A stretch of DNA of 64,000 nt from JAPOXR01 sp965199765. GTDB lineage: Bacteria; Pseudomonadota; Alphaproteobacteria; Rhodobacterales; Rhodobacteraceae. The notes below the pieces were generated by a model, which saw only the letters and a list, made by a program, of their open reading frames with translations, did not search any database and was not told where the DNA came from. How positions within the stretch are numbered: position 1 is the first letter of the stretch; each line of letters starts with the position of its first letter. Below are positions 17,364-27,448 of the stretch, one piece after another. Location: positions 744,001 to 808,000 of the forward strand of contig CBDATC010000002.1 in the NCBI GenBank assembly GCA_965199765.1. Reading direction: 5' to 3'. The translations under genes and the position numbers were made by a program.

Positions 17364-19940
17364 ATGCAAAATTCCGACACCCCAATCATCCGGCGTTCCG
17401 ACTACCGACACCCAGCGTGGCTGGTTGAGAATGTGCAGCTGAAATTTTGCCTCTCGCCAAATTCCACCCGCGTCCGATCAACCATTCAATTTCGACCGAA
17501 TCCCCTCCTGCCCAAGCAATCCGATCTGGCGCTCGACGGAAAACAATTGAGACTCATAAGCGCTTCCATAAATGGTCAAAAATTGGAAACCGGCCAATTC
17601 AGCGTATCGGAAACCGGCCTGACTGTGCGAACGGAGCATCTCTCGAACAGCGAATTCGAATGGACATCCGAGGTTGAAATCAACCCCTCTGCAAACACAG
17701 AGCTTGAGGGACTCTATATTTCGAATGGAATGTACTGCACGCAGTGCGAACCAGAAGGGTTTAGGCGCATATGCTATTTTCCTGACCGACCGGACGTAAC
17801 CACTCGATTTTCGACACGCATCGAAAGCGTTCTGCCGGTGCTGCTCTCCAATGGAAACCTGATCAAGCAAGGTGAAGGGTTTGCGGAATGGGAAGATCCT
17901 TGGGCTAAGCCATCCTATCTGTTCGCCCTCGTAGCAGGAGATTTGGTGTCTGTGGACGATCAGTTCGTAACTTCTAGCGGCAGAAAGGTGGAGCTGCGGA
18001 TCTGGGTGCGAAGAGGCGACGAAAACAAATGCGACTACGCTATGGATTCACTTGTTCGGGCAATGAAGTGGGACGAGGAGGTGTATGGCCGACAATACGA
18101 CCTTGATCAGTTCAATATCGTCGCAGTCGATGATTTCAATATGGGAGCAATGGAAAACAAGGGATTGAACATTTTCAATTCCAAGCTTGTGTTGGCAAGT
18201 CCCGATACCGCCACAGATCTTGATTATGAGAGAATCGAAAAAGTTATCGCACATGAATACTTCCACAATTGGACCGGCAATCGCGTAACCTGCCGTGATT
18301 GGTTTCAGCTCAGTCTGAAAGAGGGCCTTACCGTCTTTCGTGATCAGCAGTTTTCGCGCGACCAGAGGTCAGCCTCGGTTGGTAGAATCAAAGACGCACA
18401 GTTGCTTCGCAGTGCGCAATTCCGAGAAGATTCCGGTCCATTAGCCCATCCCGTGCGTCCAGAAAGCTATCGCGCCATCAATAACTTTTACACCACTACC
18501 GTTTACGAGAAGGGCGCTGAACTTGTCAGTATGCTGCATCAGCTCGTCGGCCCTGATGCCTATAGAAGCGCACTTGATTGGTATTTTGAACGGCATGACG
18601 GCGAAGCCTGCACGATTGAAGATTGGCTTAAAGTTTTCGAAGACCGATGCAGTCGTGATCTTTCGCAATTCAAGCGATGGTACAGCCAGTCCGGCACACC
18701 CCGACTTGATTTCGAATTCGACTATGCCGAAGGACGGCTCCGACTGACTCTGCGACAAGACACAGCTGAAACACCGCAGCAGCCAAAAAAAGAACCTTTC
18801 GTCATTCCGGTAGCAGTCGGTTTGCTGAACGAACGAGGCGAAGAAATCAGACCCACGCAACTGCTGGAATTGACCGAGACTGAGCAAACCTTCGAATTCG
18901 TGAATCTTGATTCAAAGCCGGTTGTCTCCGTGCTGCGAGGTTTCTCTGCCCCTGTGATCAAAGCCTGGGATGAAACCGATGCCGACCGCCTGTTTTTGCT
19001 GCGTCATGACACGGACAGTTTCAATCGATGGGATGCGGGCCAGGAGCTCATTCGTGCCTCGCTTCGCGATATCATCGCAACCGGAAAGCCTGCGAACCCC
19101 GACATGCTGCGCGCCTTCACCGACCTGATCCTTGACGATTCGCAAGACGCCGCTTTCCGGGCGCTGATGATTGACATTCCAAGCGAGGCAAATCTGCAGC
19201 GGGAACTGCATGAAACAGGTTTGAGTGTGGATCCCTCTACTCTTTATGCAGCCTGCCGCACCCTTCGCTCGGCTCTCGCCAATATGATGGCCGATCAGGT
19301 TGGGCCCGCCTACCTGAAGCTGTCTGATCCACAACCGTTCTCTTTGACCGCAGAGGCCGCTGGCCAAAGGGTTCTGCGTAATGCGCTGCTTCGCCTGTTA
19401 TCGGCGATTGACAACGGGAAAGCAGCGGCAAGGCAGTTTCAAAATGCAGATAACATGACCGATTGTTTCGGCGCGCTCAGAACACTCCTCGAAATCAGGC
19501 AAGGTCGGGTCGAGCTCGACCAATTCTATGCAAAGTGGTCACACGACCGCCTTGTTCTGGATAAGTGGTTTGCCCTGCAGGTGACCGAGGCGCCTCCTGA
19601 AAGGGCAGTCGAAATCACAAGGCAGCTGACGCAGCACAAAAAGTTCGAGTGGAAAAATCCAAACCGTTTCCGTTCAGTAATCGCTGCTTTCGCACACATG
19701 AATCATGCGGGATTTCACATTGAGGACGGCAGTGGATATGCTCTCGTTACGGATTGGCTGATCAAAATGGATGAAGTTAACCCGCAGGTTGCCGCTAGGA
19801 ATTGCTCAGCATTTGAATTGTGGCGCATCTATGATTCCCAGAGACAAAATCTGATCCGAACGCAGATCGAACGAATGCTGCGAAGAAAATCACTGTCGGC
19901 TGATAGCCGCGAAATGCTTGACCGGATGCTGGCAGCATGA
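17364..19940 (+). CDS. pepN: aminopeptidase N (M1 family)
   Basis: Zinc aminopeptidase that removes N-terminal residues from peptides in the cytoplasm, 858 residues. It has the substrate-recognition motif MGAMENKGLNIF, the zinc motif HEYFHNWTGNRVT with the third ligand Glu in SLKEGLTVF, and the proton-donor Tyr region YEKGAELVSML. The C-terminal helical domain (about residues 550-858) matches the E. coli-type PepN layout. The ATG is preferred over an in-frame GTG three bases upstream. It follows the sugar kinase closely and precedes gatB by 70 bp. Confidence 0.95.
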   Translation: MQNSDTPIIRRSDYRHPAWLVENVQLKFCLSPNSTRVRSTIQFRPNPLLPKQSDLALDGKQLRLISASINGQKLETGQFSVSETGLTVRTEHLSNSEFEWTSEVEINPSANTELEGLYISNGMYCTQCEPEGFRRICYFPDRPDVTTRFSTRIESVLPVLLSNGNLIKQGEGFAEWEDPWAKPSYLFALVAGDLVSVDDQFVTSSGRKVELRIWVRRGDENKCDYAMDSLVRAMKWDEEVYGRQYDLDQFNIVAVDDFNMGAMENKGLNIFNSKLVLASPDTATDLDYERIEKVIAHEYFHNWTGNRVTCRDWFQLSLKEGLTVFRDQQFSRDQRSASVGRIKDAQLLRSAQFREDSGPLAHPVRPESYRAINNFYTTTVYEKGAELVSMLHQLVGPDAYRSALDWYFERHDGEACTIEDWLKVFEDRCSRDLSQFKRWYSQSGTPRLDFEFDYAEGRLRLTLRQDTAETPQQPKKEPFVIPVAVGLLNERGEEIRPTQLLELTETEQTFEFVNLDSKPVVSVLRGFSAPVIKAWDETDADRLFLLRHDTDSFNRWDAGQELIRASLRDIIATGKPANPDMLRAFTDLILDDSQDAAFRALMIDIPSEANLQRELHETGLSVDPSTLYAACRTLRSALANMMADQVGPAYLKLSDPQPFSLTAEAAGQRVLRNALLRLLSAIDNGKAAARQFQNADNMTDCFGALRTLLEIRQGRVELDQFYAKWSHDRLVLDKWFALQVTEAPPERAVEITRQLTQHKKFEWKNPNRFRSVIAAFAHMNHAGFHIEDGSGYALVTDWLIKMDEVNPQVAARNCSAFELWRIYDSQRQNLIRTQIERMLRRKSLSADSREMLDRMLAA

Positions 19941-20010
19941 AGAGTGCTTTTGAACGCCCGGGTCGAAATCGGGCCTGCGAAATACTGTATGAAATTGAAA
20001 GGAACCGGAA

Positions 20011-21510
20011 ATGAATAATCCGGCTGGCAAGGAACCACTGCCGAAGATCATCAACGGTGTCGCCGGGGATTGGGAAATGGTCATTGGTCTTGAAGTGCAC
20101 GCGCAGGTCGCGTCGAATGCCAAGCTGTTTTCCAGAGCTTCCACTGAATTCGGCAGCGAACCGAATATGAATGTTGACTTGGTGGATGCCGCGATGCCTG
20201 GCATGCTCCCAGTGATTAATGAATTCTGCGTGGAACAGGCGGTGCGAACTGGTCTCAGCCTCAATGCCGAGATCAACCATTATTCGGTATTCGACCGGAA
20301 GAATTACTTTTATCCTGACCTTCCGCAGGGCTATCAGATTTCACAGCTCTACCATCCCATCATCGGCGAGGGAGAGGTTAAAGTAGATCTCGGTGAAGCT
20401 GGTGTTCGCCATGTCCGCATTGATCACATCCATCTTGAGCAGGATGCAGGCAAATCGCTGCACGACATGGATCCAGTGCATTCCTTCGTTGACCTCAATC
20501 GAACAGGTGTCGCTCTGATGGAAATTGTCTCGAAACCAGACATCAGAAGCCCTGAAGAGGCAGCTGCATACATTCTCAAACTCCGGCAGATCATGCGGTA
20601 TCTGGGAACTTGCGATGGCAACATGCAAAACGGCAACTTGCGGGCCGATGTCAATGTCTCCGTTCGTCCCGCTGGAACGAATGAATTCGGAACCCGGTGC
20701 GAAATCAAAAACATGAACTCAACCCGATTTATACAGCAGGCAATCGATTACGAAGCTCAGAGGCAGGTCGCTCTTCTCGAGGATGGCGGGAAGGTCAAAC
20801 AAGAGACCCGGCTGTTTGACCCCGCACAGGGCAAAACCCGTTCTATGCGTTCAAAGGAAGAGGCGCACGACTATCGGTATTTTCCTTGCCCGGATCTCCT
20901 CCCGCTTGAACTTGACCAGCAATGGATCGACGATATCGCCGCCGAGCTCCCGGAACTCCCCGATCAAAAAATCGAACGATTTGTCCAGCAATATGGAATC
21001 ACGAACTATGATGCTTCGGTTCTGGCGGCAGAACGATCCAGCGCAGATTATTTTGAAGGAGTTGCGGCTGGCCGCGACGGAAAACAGTCAGCAAACTGGG
21101 TTATCAATGAACTGTTCGGCAAACTCAACAAGTCTGGATTGAGCATAGAAAACAGTCCGGTCTCCGCCGAGCAGCTCGGTGGCATTCTCAACCTCCTTCA
21201 GGACGGCTCCATTTCAGGGAAAATGGCGAAGTCGCTGTTTGAAATCATCTGGAACGACGGTGGAAACCCAGCAGAAATCGCCGAGGAAAGGGGCATGAAA
21301 CAAGTTACGGACATCGCCGCTATTGAAGCCGCGGTGGACGCCGCGATCGCTGCGAATCCCGAACAAGCCGAAAAGGCGCGAAAAAATCATCGCGTGACCG
21401 GTTTTTTTGTCGGCCAGGTAATGAAGGCCACCGGTGGCAAGGCAAATCCGAAAGCGGTCAGCGAGATGGTTGTCCATAAGCTTTCGGATGACGATAGTTC
21501 AGGACGGTAG
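20011..21510 (+). CDS. gatB: Asp-tRNA(Asn)/Glu-tRNA(Gln) amidotransferase subunit B
   Basis: GatB is the kinase/transamidase subunit of GatCAB, which corrects mischarged Glu-tRNA(Gln) and/or Asp-tRNA(Asn). The 499-residue protein has the signature MVIGLEVHAQVASNAKLFS, DRKNYFYPDLPQGYQISQ, LEQDAGKSLHD, DLNRTGVALMEIVS, GTRCEIKNMNS and a C-terminal YqeY-like tail domain (GFFVGQVMKATGGKANP). gatC and gatA are not in the window. GGAA/AAGGAA precedes the ATG. Its 3' end overlaps the convergent bolA gene by 12 bases. Confidence 0.97.
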   Translation: MNNPAGKEPLPKIINGVAGDWEMVIGLEVHAQVASNAKLFSRASTEFGSEPNMNVDLVDAAMPGMLPVINEFCVEQAVRTGLSLNAEINHYSVFDRKNYFYPDLPQGYQISQLYHPIIGEGEVKVDLGEAGVRHVRIDHIHLEQDAGKSLHDMDPVHSFVDLNRTGVALMEIVSKPDIRSPEEAAAYILKLRQIMRYLGTCDGNMQNGNLRADVNVSVRPAGTNEFGTRCEIKNMNSTRFIQQAIDYEAQRQVALLEDGGKVKQETRLFDPAQGKTRSMRSKEEAHDYRYFPCPDLLPLELDQQWIDDIAAELPELPDQKIERFVQQYGITNYDASVLAAERSSADYFEGVAAGRDGKQSANWVINELFGKLNKSGLSIENSPVSAEQLGGILNLLQDGSISGKMAKSLFEIIWNDGGNPAEIAEERGMKQVTDIAAIEAAVDAAIAANPEQAEKARKNHRVTGFFVGQVMKATGGKANPKAVSEMVVHKLSDDDSSGR

Positions 21511-21768
21511 GTCGGACGCAAGATCCAGCGAAAGAGCATGAATCGATGAAAGAGGCTCAGGCGACAGCGCCTGGTGCACCATTCGGTGCTGCTGCAGCCT
21601 GGTCAATCCACTTAATCGTTCTGAGACGAGACGCACTCTAAAATGCGTCTCCCCTCCTTCGCGCCAGCCGGAGTGGCCACGATGTCGTTCACTCTCGTCT
21701 TCAACCTCAATGACGTTAGGCAAGAACTCTTCGGTTAGGCGCAAACGAATTTGCTCGGCGATGGTCAC
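21499..21768 (-). CDS. bolA: BolA-family protein
   Basis: Small (89-residue) BolA-like protein. These proteins bind monothiol glutaredoxins through shared Fe-S clusters and act in iron or stress regulation. Family features are an N-terminal helix IAEQIRLRLTEEF, then HSGWREGGETHFRVRLVS, and RLQQHRMVHQALSPE with the conserved RH in the helix-turn region. It is divergent from the J-domain gene (97 bp gap). BolA next to a J-domain gene and cobST is a frequent alphaproteobacterial neighbourhood. Confidence 0.92.
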   Translation of the reverse strand: MTIAEQIRLRLTEEFLPNVIEVEDESERHRGHSGWREGGETHFRVRLVSERLSGLTRLQQHRMVHQALSPEPLSSIHALSLDLASDLPS

Positions 21769-21865
21769 TTTGAATCCTTCGAGAACAATTTTATCTTTAG
21801 CTGCAAATCGATTTTGATTATACTGCGCTGCCCGATTCGGGAAGAATTAAAACTGAGACAAATCC

Positions 21866-22450
21866 ATGTCAAAACCGCTTGAGTTTGACATATCAATATC
21901 GGCCGCAAAGCGGCGCAAGAAAACCGGCCGCAGCGGAATGAGCGGCGCCGTCGAAACATCCACGCGAGTCTGCGATCATCCGGATTGTAAGCTCAACGGA
22001 AAATTCCGGGCCCCAAAGTCACCTGATCTGTTGGATCAATTTCACTGGTTCTGCGAAAAGCATGTCCGCGAATACAACCTTCGCTGGGATTACTATAAAG
22101 GCGCCTCCACTGTGGACCAGCATGAAGACGCGCCGGCTTCACCTCGCCCTAACGAAGGCTGGGCACGGCATGGAATAAACGATCCTTTTGAAATTCTTGG
22201 AGATAAAGGCACCAGCAGGCACGCTCACCCGACTGCCGTCGGCCGATTCACCGCCGAAGAACGCCGTGCTCTGTCAATTCTTGAAGCCGATGCAAGCTGG
22301 AATATGGAACAAGTCAAGCGACAATACAAATTACTTGTGAAGATCTACCATCCTGATCAGAATGGCGGGGACCGGTCTGCAGAAAAACGCTTGCAATCTG
22401 TCATGTGGGCTTGGAACCAAATCAAGGCGAGCAAGAACTTTTTACGTTGA
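21866..22450 (+). CDS. J-domain (DnaJ-like) protein upstream of cobS
   Basis: 194-residue protein with a C-terminal J domain at about residues 125-190, including KIYHPDQNGGDR with the HPD motif that stimulates Hsp70 ATPase. The N-terminal half has conserved DHPDCKLNGKFRAP and FHWFCEKHVREYNLRWDYYKG, typical of the alphaproteobacterial DnaJ-like protein found beside cobST. No zinc-finger or GF region is present, so it is not DnaJ itself. Its client is unknown; the neighbourhood suggests a link to cobaltochelatase or BolA. Confidence 0.9.
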   Translation: MSKPLEFDISISAAKRRKKTGRSGMSGAVETSTRVCDHPDCKLNGKFRAPKSPDLLDQFHWFCEKHVREYNLRWDYYKGASTVDQHEDAPASPRPNEGWARHGINDPFEILGDKGTSRHAHPTAVGRFTAEERRALSILEADASWNMEQVKRQYKLLVKIYHPDQNGGDRSAEKRLQSVMWAWNQIKASKNFLR

Positions 22451-22549
22451 ATTCTTGCCATGCAATTGTACAGGCTTATGGGTTAATGTTGCGAAACCCA
22501 TTTAATTCCTGCACTGGATCACGCAACGTGCGCACTAACAGGAGCCCAC

Positions 22550-23536
22550 ATGGAAGGTTCACAGTTGATAGATTCCGTCGAGCCCACTCAGAGGCATTCA
22601 GTCCGGGAGCTTTTTGGAATTGATGCGCCTATGGAGGTTCTCGCGTTTGCCGACGGCAACGCCAGAGTTCCTGATATCGATTCAACCTATAAATTTGATC
22701 CAGACACGACACTCGCGATTCTCGCGGGATTTACACATAATCGCCGTGTTATGATTCAAGGGTATCACGGCACCGGCAAATCCACGCATATAGAACAGGT
22801 CGCAGCCCGACTGAACTGGCCTTGTGTGAGAATTAATCTCGACAGCCATATTTCCCGGATTGATTTGATCGGCAAAGATCAAATCAAGCTCCATGACGGA
22901 AAACAGGTCACCGTATTTCAGGAAGGAATTTTACCATGGGCACTTCGAAACCGCGTCGCCTTGGTGTTTGACGAATATGACGCCGGGCGCGCGGATGTTA
23001 TGTTTGTCATTCAACGCGTGTTGGAAGCCGATGGCCGATTGACGCTTCTTGATCAAAACGAAGTCATCACACCGCACCGGCATTTCCGAATTTTTTCGAC
23101 GACCAATACAGTTGGTCTTGGAGACACAACCGGTCTCTATCACGGCACACAGCAAATCAATCAGGGTCAAATGGACCGCTGGTCGCTGGTTGCGACATTG
23201 AACTACCTTTCGCACGATGCGGAAACCCAAATCGTCCTCTCAAAGGCACCCCATTACAATACGGAAAAAGGACGCAAAACCATCAGTGCGATGGTGAGCG
23301 TAGCTGGACTCACAAGGACATCTTTCATGAACGGTGATCTTTCGACAGTCATGAGCCCCCGAACTGTCATTGCGTGGGCCGAGAATGCTGAGATTTTCCG
23401 CAGTATCGGGTATGCGTTTCGAGTCAGTTTCCTTAATAGGTGCGATGAATTGGAACGGCCGACCGTGGCCGAGATATACCAGCGATGCTTTAACGAGGAG
23501 CTTCCCGAAAGCGTGGTTGCGAACAGCATCGGTTGA
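22550..23536 (+). CDS. cobS: aerobic cobaltochelatase subunit CobS
   Basis: AAA+ ATPase subunit of the ATP-dependent cobalt chelatase (CobNST) that inserts cobalt into hydrogenobyrinate a,c-diamide. The 328-residue protein has Walker A GYHGTGKSTHIEQ (about residues 72-84), Walker B LVFDEYDAG and sensor FSTTNTVGLGD. MEVLAFADGNARVPD lies near the N-terminus as in other CobS. AGGAG precedes the ATG with good spacing. cobT follows after 43 bp. The large subunit cobN is not in the window. Confidence 0.95.
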   Translation: MEGSQLIDSVEPTQRHSVRELFGIDAPMEVLAFADGNARVPDIDSTYKFDPDTTLAILAGFTHNRRVMIQGYHGTGKSTHIEQVAARLNWPCVRINLDSHISRIDLIGKDQIKLHDGKQVTVFQEGILPWALRNRVALVFDEYDAGRADVMFVIQRVLEADGRLTLLDQNEVITPHRHFRIFSTTNTVGLGDTTGLYHGTQQINQGQMDRWSLVATLNYLSHDAETQIVLSKAPHYNTEKGRKTISAMVSVAGLTRTSFMNGDLSTVMSPRTVIAWAENAEIFRSIGYAFRVSFLNRCDELERPTVAEIYQRCFNEELPESVVANSIG

Positions 23537-23579
23537 AGAGGAAGACCGCGCAGAAGTCGGTCGCGGCTGATTATCCATC

Positions 23580-25439
23580 ATGGCACAAAGCGATGCAGAG
23601 ACAATCGTTGCCTTTAAGAAAGCGCTGATTGAGACCACGCGCTCATTGGCCGACAATGCGGATCTGGAAGTTCGCTACACCGCCGACCCGCCGGGTATAT
23701 CCGGAGAAACCATACGTTTGCCCCATATTGGCGTGCGGTCAACCGCTGATGACCTCAAATCCGCCCGCGGATTGGCCGATAGTCTTGGTCTTCAAAAAAA
23801 ATACCATAACGAGCAAACCCACTCCCATTATTCGCCGAGCGGTGAGGCTGCCCGCGAAATCTATGAGGCGATGGAAACCGCGCGATGTGAAGCAGTCGGC
23901 TCAAATCTACTAGCCGGTGTAGCCGCCAATATCGATGCCAAGATCGCACAAGCCGCTCAAAATAGGGGATACGCCGAAATCAAAGCCGCAACAGATGCGT
24001 CCCTTGCCGATGTGATGGGATATCTCGTCAGGCAATTGGCGACCGGCCGAGAATTGCCGCCAGTCCCTTCGCGTATGTTGGAATTGTTTAAGAACGACCT
24101 CAGCTCTTGCACCAACTCTGTCCTGTCTGAAATCAGCGGCGCTGTCTCCGACCAGGCTGCGTTCGCAAAAATTGCCCGGCACCTCATCAAGGAACTTGGC
24201 TACGCAGACCAGTTGGGAGATGACCCTGACGCGATTGATGACCAAGAGGATTTGTCCAACGAAGCACCTGACGGCGACGAATTGGAAGAAGAAGGAAGCG
24301 AACAGCAAGAACAGAACGACGATGACCAGACAGTCGAGGGGTCTACCGAAGACTCGGTATCTGGCGAAAGGCAATTGACCGATAGTGATAAGAATGAACT
24401 GGATCAATTCGATGAAGAAGAGGCGCCGGGCGAAGTCATGCCTGACATCCCCTTCATACCACGCTCTCAGGCAGACCCGAATTACAAAGTGTTCTCGACC
24501 GAATTCGACGAAGAAATCAGAGCAGACGAGCTCGCAGAACAGGTTGAACTTGATCGGCTTCGCGCCAATCTTGATCAGCAGCTGGAACCATTCAAGGGGT
24601 CGGTTGGCCGTCTTGCGAACAAGTTGCAGCGACGACTGCTCGCACAACAAAACCGCTATTGGGAATTCGACAAGGAAGAAGGAATTCTAGATGCAGGCCG
24701 GTTAGCACGGGTCGTTGCAACTCCGACCACCCCCTTGTCGTTCAAAGTCGAAAAGCAAACGGAGTTTCGAGACACGATTGTCACGCTCCTGCTTGACAAT
24801 TCTGGGTCGATGCGGGGCAGGCCAATATCAATTGCCGCGATCAGCGCCGATATCCTCGCTCGCACACTCGAACGCTGCCAGGTCAAAGTCGAAGTCTTGG
24901 GCTTCACAACCCGGGCATGGAAAGGCGGACAGAGCCGGGTGAAATGGGCATCGGAAGGCAGAAGCGGAGAACCGGGGCGACTGAACGATCTCCGACACAT
25001 CATATACAAGAGCGCCGACTCGCCTTGGCGAAGATCTAGAATGAACTTAGGACTTATGATGAAAGAGGGGTTGCTCAAAGAGAATATTGACGGCGAGGCT
25101 CTCGAATGGGCGCATCGACGCCTTGTTGCCCGCGCCGAAGCGCGGAAGATCCTGATGGTGATTTCGGACGGCGCTCCGGTCGACGACTCGACGCTCAGCG
25201 TCAATCCGGCAAATTATCTGGAACAACATCTGCGCAAAGTCATCGCAATGATTGGCAAGCGACGCGCAGTCGAGTTAATCGCCATCGGAATCGGGCATGA
25301 CGTCACGAGCTATTACAATCGTGCTGTAACCATTGCTGACGTCGAGCAGCTGGCCGGGGCCATGACGGAGCAGCTGGCCGCATTGTTTGAGGCAAACCAG
25401 AACTCTCCAACGAAGCGCAGCATTCGCCTTTCATCGTGA
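23580..25439 (+). CDS. cobT: aerobic cobaltochelatase subunit CobT
   Basis: 619-residue partner of CobS, with the MoxR/VWA architecture of chelatase D-type subunits. The middle (about residues 215-290) is a very acidic low-complexity stretch rich in Glu, Asp and Gln. The C-terminal von Willebrand A domain (from about residue 390) has the MIDAS motif LLLDNSGSMRGRP (DxSxS) and MVISDGAPVDDS. Together with CobS it drives ATP-dependent cobalt insertion. The next gene begins 4 bp after the stop. Confidence 0.95.
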   Translation: MAQSDAETIVAFKKALIETTRSLADNADLEVRYTADPPGISGETIRLPHIGVRSTADDLKSARGLADSLGLQKKYHNEQTHSHYSPSGEAAREIYEAMETARCEAVGSNLLAGVAANIDAKIAQAAQNRGYAEIKAATDASLADVMGYLVRQLATGRELPPVPSRMLELFKNDLSSCTNSVLSEISGAVSDQAAFAKIARHLIKELGYADQLGDDPDAIDDQEDLSNEAPDGDELEEEGSEQQEQNDDDQTVEGSTEDSVSGERQLTDSDKNELDQFDEEEAPGEVMPDIPFIPRSQADPNYKVFSTEFDEEIRADELAEQVELDRLRANLDQQLEPFKGSVGRLANKLQRRLLAQQNRYWEFDKEEGILDAGRLARVVATPTTPLSFKVEKQTEFRDTIVTLLLDNSGSMRGRPISIAAISADILARTLERCQVKVEVLGFTTRAWKGGQSRVKWASEGRSGEPGRLNDLRHIIYKSADSPWRRSRMNLGLMMKEGLLKENIDGEALEWAHRRLVARAEARKILMVISDGAPVDDSTLSVNPANYLEQHLRKVIAMIGKRRAVELIAIGIGHDVTSYYNRAVTIADVEQLAGAMTEQLAALFEANQNSPTKRSIRLSS

Positions 25440-25443
25440 TTGA

Positions 25444-27231
25444 ATGTTTCAAGACTTCAAGGTTCAATCAGACAGGTCGCAATCCGCTGAAAGACTGAAA
25501 GACCTGCGTCAGCAATTAACTCAATGCAAACTGGATGCGTTTCTGATTCCTGTTGCGGACGCATTTCAAAGCTCTGTCATCGCGCCACACGACCAGCGTG
25601 TCGCGTGGCTGACCGGATTCACCGGCTCGGCCGGCATTTGCGCGGTAACAGGCGAATCCGCCGCTTTGTCTGTTGATGGGCGCTACACGCTTCAGGCTTC
25701 GGCGCAAATTGATGACTCAGAACTGTCGATTCTCAATGCTAAAACCGACCAGCTTGCCGATTGGCTCATGCAGACCCTGCCTAACGGCGGAAGAATTGGG
25801 TTCGACCCGTGGCTGCACAGCTCTAAATCCATCAAAGACCTTCGAAATGCGATGCCGGAACATTCGCTTGTGAGCAGCGAAAATCTCGTTGACCGAATTT
25901 GGGCAGACCAGCCCGCTTTGCCACAAAATGGATTCTACGAGCATCCCGAAAGTTATGCGGGTGAATCCCGCAAGTCCAAGATTCAACGGATGTCGCAAAA
26001 ATTGATCGGAGAGAGAATTGACTTTTGTATTCTTTCGTCTTCGGATGACGTTGCCTGGCTCTTGAACATTAGGGGTTCGGACACGGCTAGAACACCCGTC
26101 AAGCAAGCCATGGCGATCCTCAGCGCAAAGCAAACAGTCGAGCTGTTTTTGAATCTGCAACCAAGTGAATTTGAAAATTATTCCTGGCTTGGCGACTTCG
26201 TAACCACGTCGCCGATGACAAGATTGAGTTCAACCATCAGAGGCATCAGGGGCCGTATAGGCGTTTCTCCGAGCGCACCCTACCGGATATTTTCCGAACT
26301 GGGCCGGTCGGACTGCGAAGTGATTGAGAGACCGTCTCCCTGTGCCGAAGCGAAATCACAAAAGAACGAAACTCAGGTGCGTGGATTTCGAGAAGCGCAT
26401 CTGCGCGATGGTCTGGCGATGATCGAATTTCTGGCTTGGCTTGACCATGCAGCGGTCCGGTCCCCCATCTCGGAAATTGATGCCGCTTCGAAACTTGAGC
26501 AATTCAGACATCGCAGCAGCCAAATGGTCGATATCAGCTTTGATACAATTTCTGCTGCAGGGCCAAACGCATCCATTGTACATTATCGCGTCAATGAGCA
26601 ATCAAATTCAAACCTCACCCCAGGGCAACTGTATCTCGTTGATTCTGGCGCTCAATATAGGGACGGAACAACCGACATTACACGAACTATTGCCATTGGG
26701 CAATCAGAGCGACGGATCGCTGAACTGTATACCTTGATTCTTCGCGGTCTGATCGCTCTATCGTCCGCGCGCTGGCCAACCGGCCTCGGCGGCAAGAGTC
26801 TAGACGCGCTGGCTAGGCAGTTTCTCTGGCGGGAAGGATTGGACTTTGCCCACGCTACGGGCCACGGGGTCGGCCACTTTCTTTCGGTGCATGAGGGGCC
26901 GGTCAATATTTCGGCACGCTCGGATATTCCGTTGACTGATGGTATGATTCTCTCGATCGAGCCTGGATATTATGAATCGGGTTCATTCGGCATCAGGCTT
27001 GAAAACCTTGTGCGTGTGCGCAAGTCATCAGGCAGCAAGTCAGCAATGCTGGAATTCGAAACACTGTCGCTGGCTCCGTTTGACCGATCATTGATTCTAT
27101 GTGAAACACTATCGGCTCACGAAATCTCCTGGCTCAATTCTTATCATAGCCGCATCTACGATAAGCTTCACAACAAATGTTCGAACACCGGACGCCAATG
27201 GCTGTCTGAAGCCTGCGCGCCGCTGGTTTGA
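25444..27231 (+). CDS. pepP: Xaa-Pro aminopeptidase (M24 family)
   Basis: Cytoplasmic metallopeptidase that removes N-terminal residues before proline, 595 residues. It has two creatinase-like N-terminal domains (residues about 15-310; VAWLTGFTGSAGICAV) and a C-terminal pita-bread domain. Metal ligands are visible in YLVDSGAQYRDGTTDITRT (two Asp), ATGHGVGHFLSVHEGP (His), LSIEPGYY (Glu) and GIRLENLV (Glu). The length matches the long bacterial/eukaryotic APP1-like members rather than the 440-residue E. coli PepP. Follows cobT by 4 bp; convergent with recN. Confidence 0.93.
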   Translation: MFQDFKVQSDRSQSAERLKDLRQQLTQCKLDAFLIPVADAFQSSVIAPHDQRVAWLTGFTGSAGICAVTGESAALSVDGRYTLQASAQIDDSELSILNAKTDQLADWLMQTLPNGGRIGFDPWLHSSKSIKDLRNAMPEHSLVSSENLVDRIWADQPALPQNGFYEHPESYAGESRKSKIQRMSQKLIGERIDFCILSSSDDVAWLLNIRGSDTARTPVKQAMAILSAKQTVELFLNLQPSEFENYSWLGDFVTTSPMTRLSSTIRGIRGRIGVSPSAPYRIFSELGRSDCEVIERPSPCAEAKSQKNETQVRGFREAHLRDGLAMIEFLAWLDHAAVRSPISEIDAASKLEQFRHRSSQMVDISFDTISAAGPNASIVHYRVNEQSNSNLTPGQLYLVDSGAQYRDGTTDITRTIAIGQSERRIAELYTLILRGLIALSSARWPTGLGGKSLDALARQFLWREGLDFAHATGHGVGHFLSVHEGPVNISARSDIPLTDGMILSIEPGYYESGSFGIRLENLVRVRKSSGSKSAMLEFETLSLAPFDRSLILCETLSAHEISWLNSYHSRIYDKLHNKCSNTGRQWLSEACAPLV

Positions 27232-27448
27232 TCGAGTTTCATGGATACAAAATCGCGTTCTTCCGAGGTTATCTGACTGTACTGCCGGAGATCGCGGCGC
27301 TCCGCATCTGTGATGGAGCCAAGGAAAACAAATCAGGCTGGAGCGCTTGGGGTCAGCCGCACTCCGGTCTGCACATGGATCGGATCGGGCAAAATGTACC
27401 GGGATAAACTGTCAGAGTTGCCACCACTTGGCACGAAGCAAGCATTCC

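Noticed and set aside
27232..27448. Rho-independent terminator or small gene between pepP and recN
   Set aside because: The best inverted repeat has only four pairs and no T run; a 54-codon minus frame has no valid start codon.
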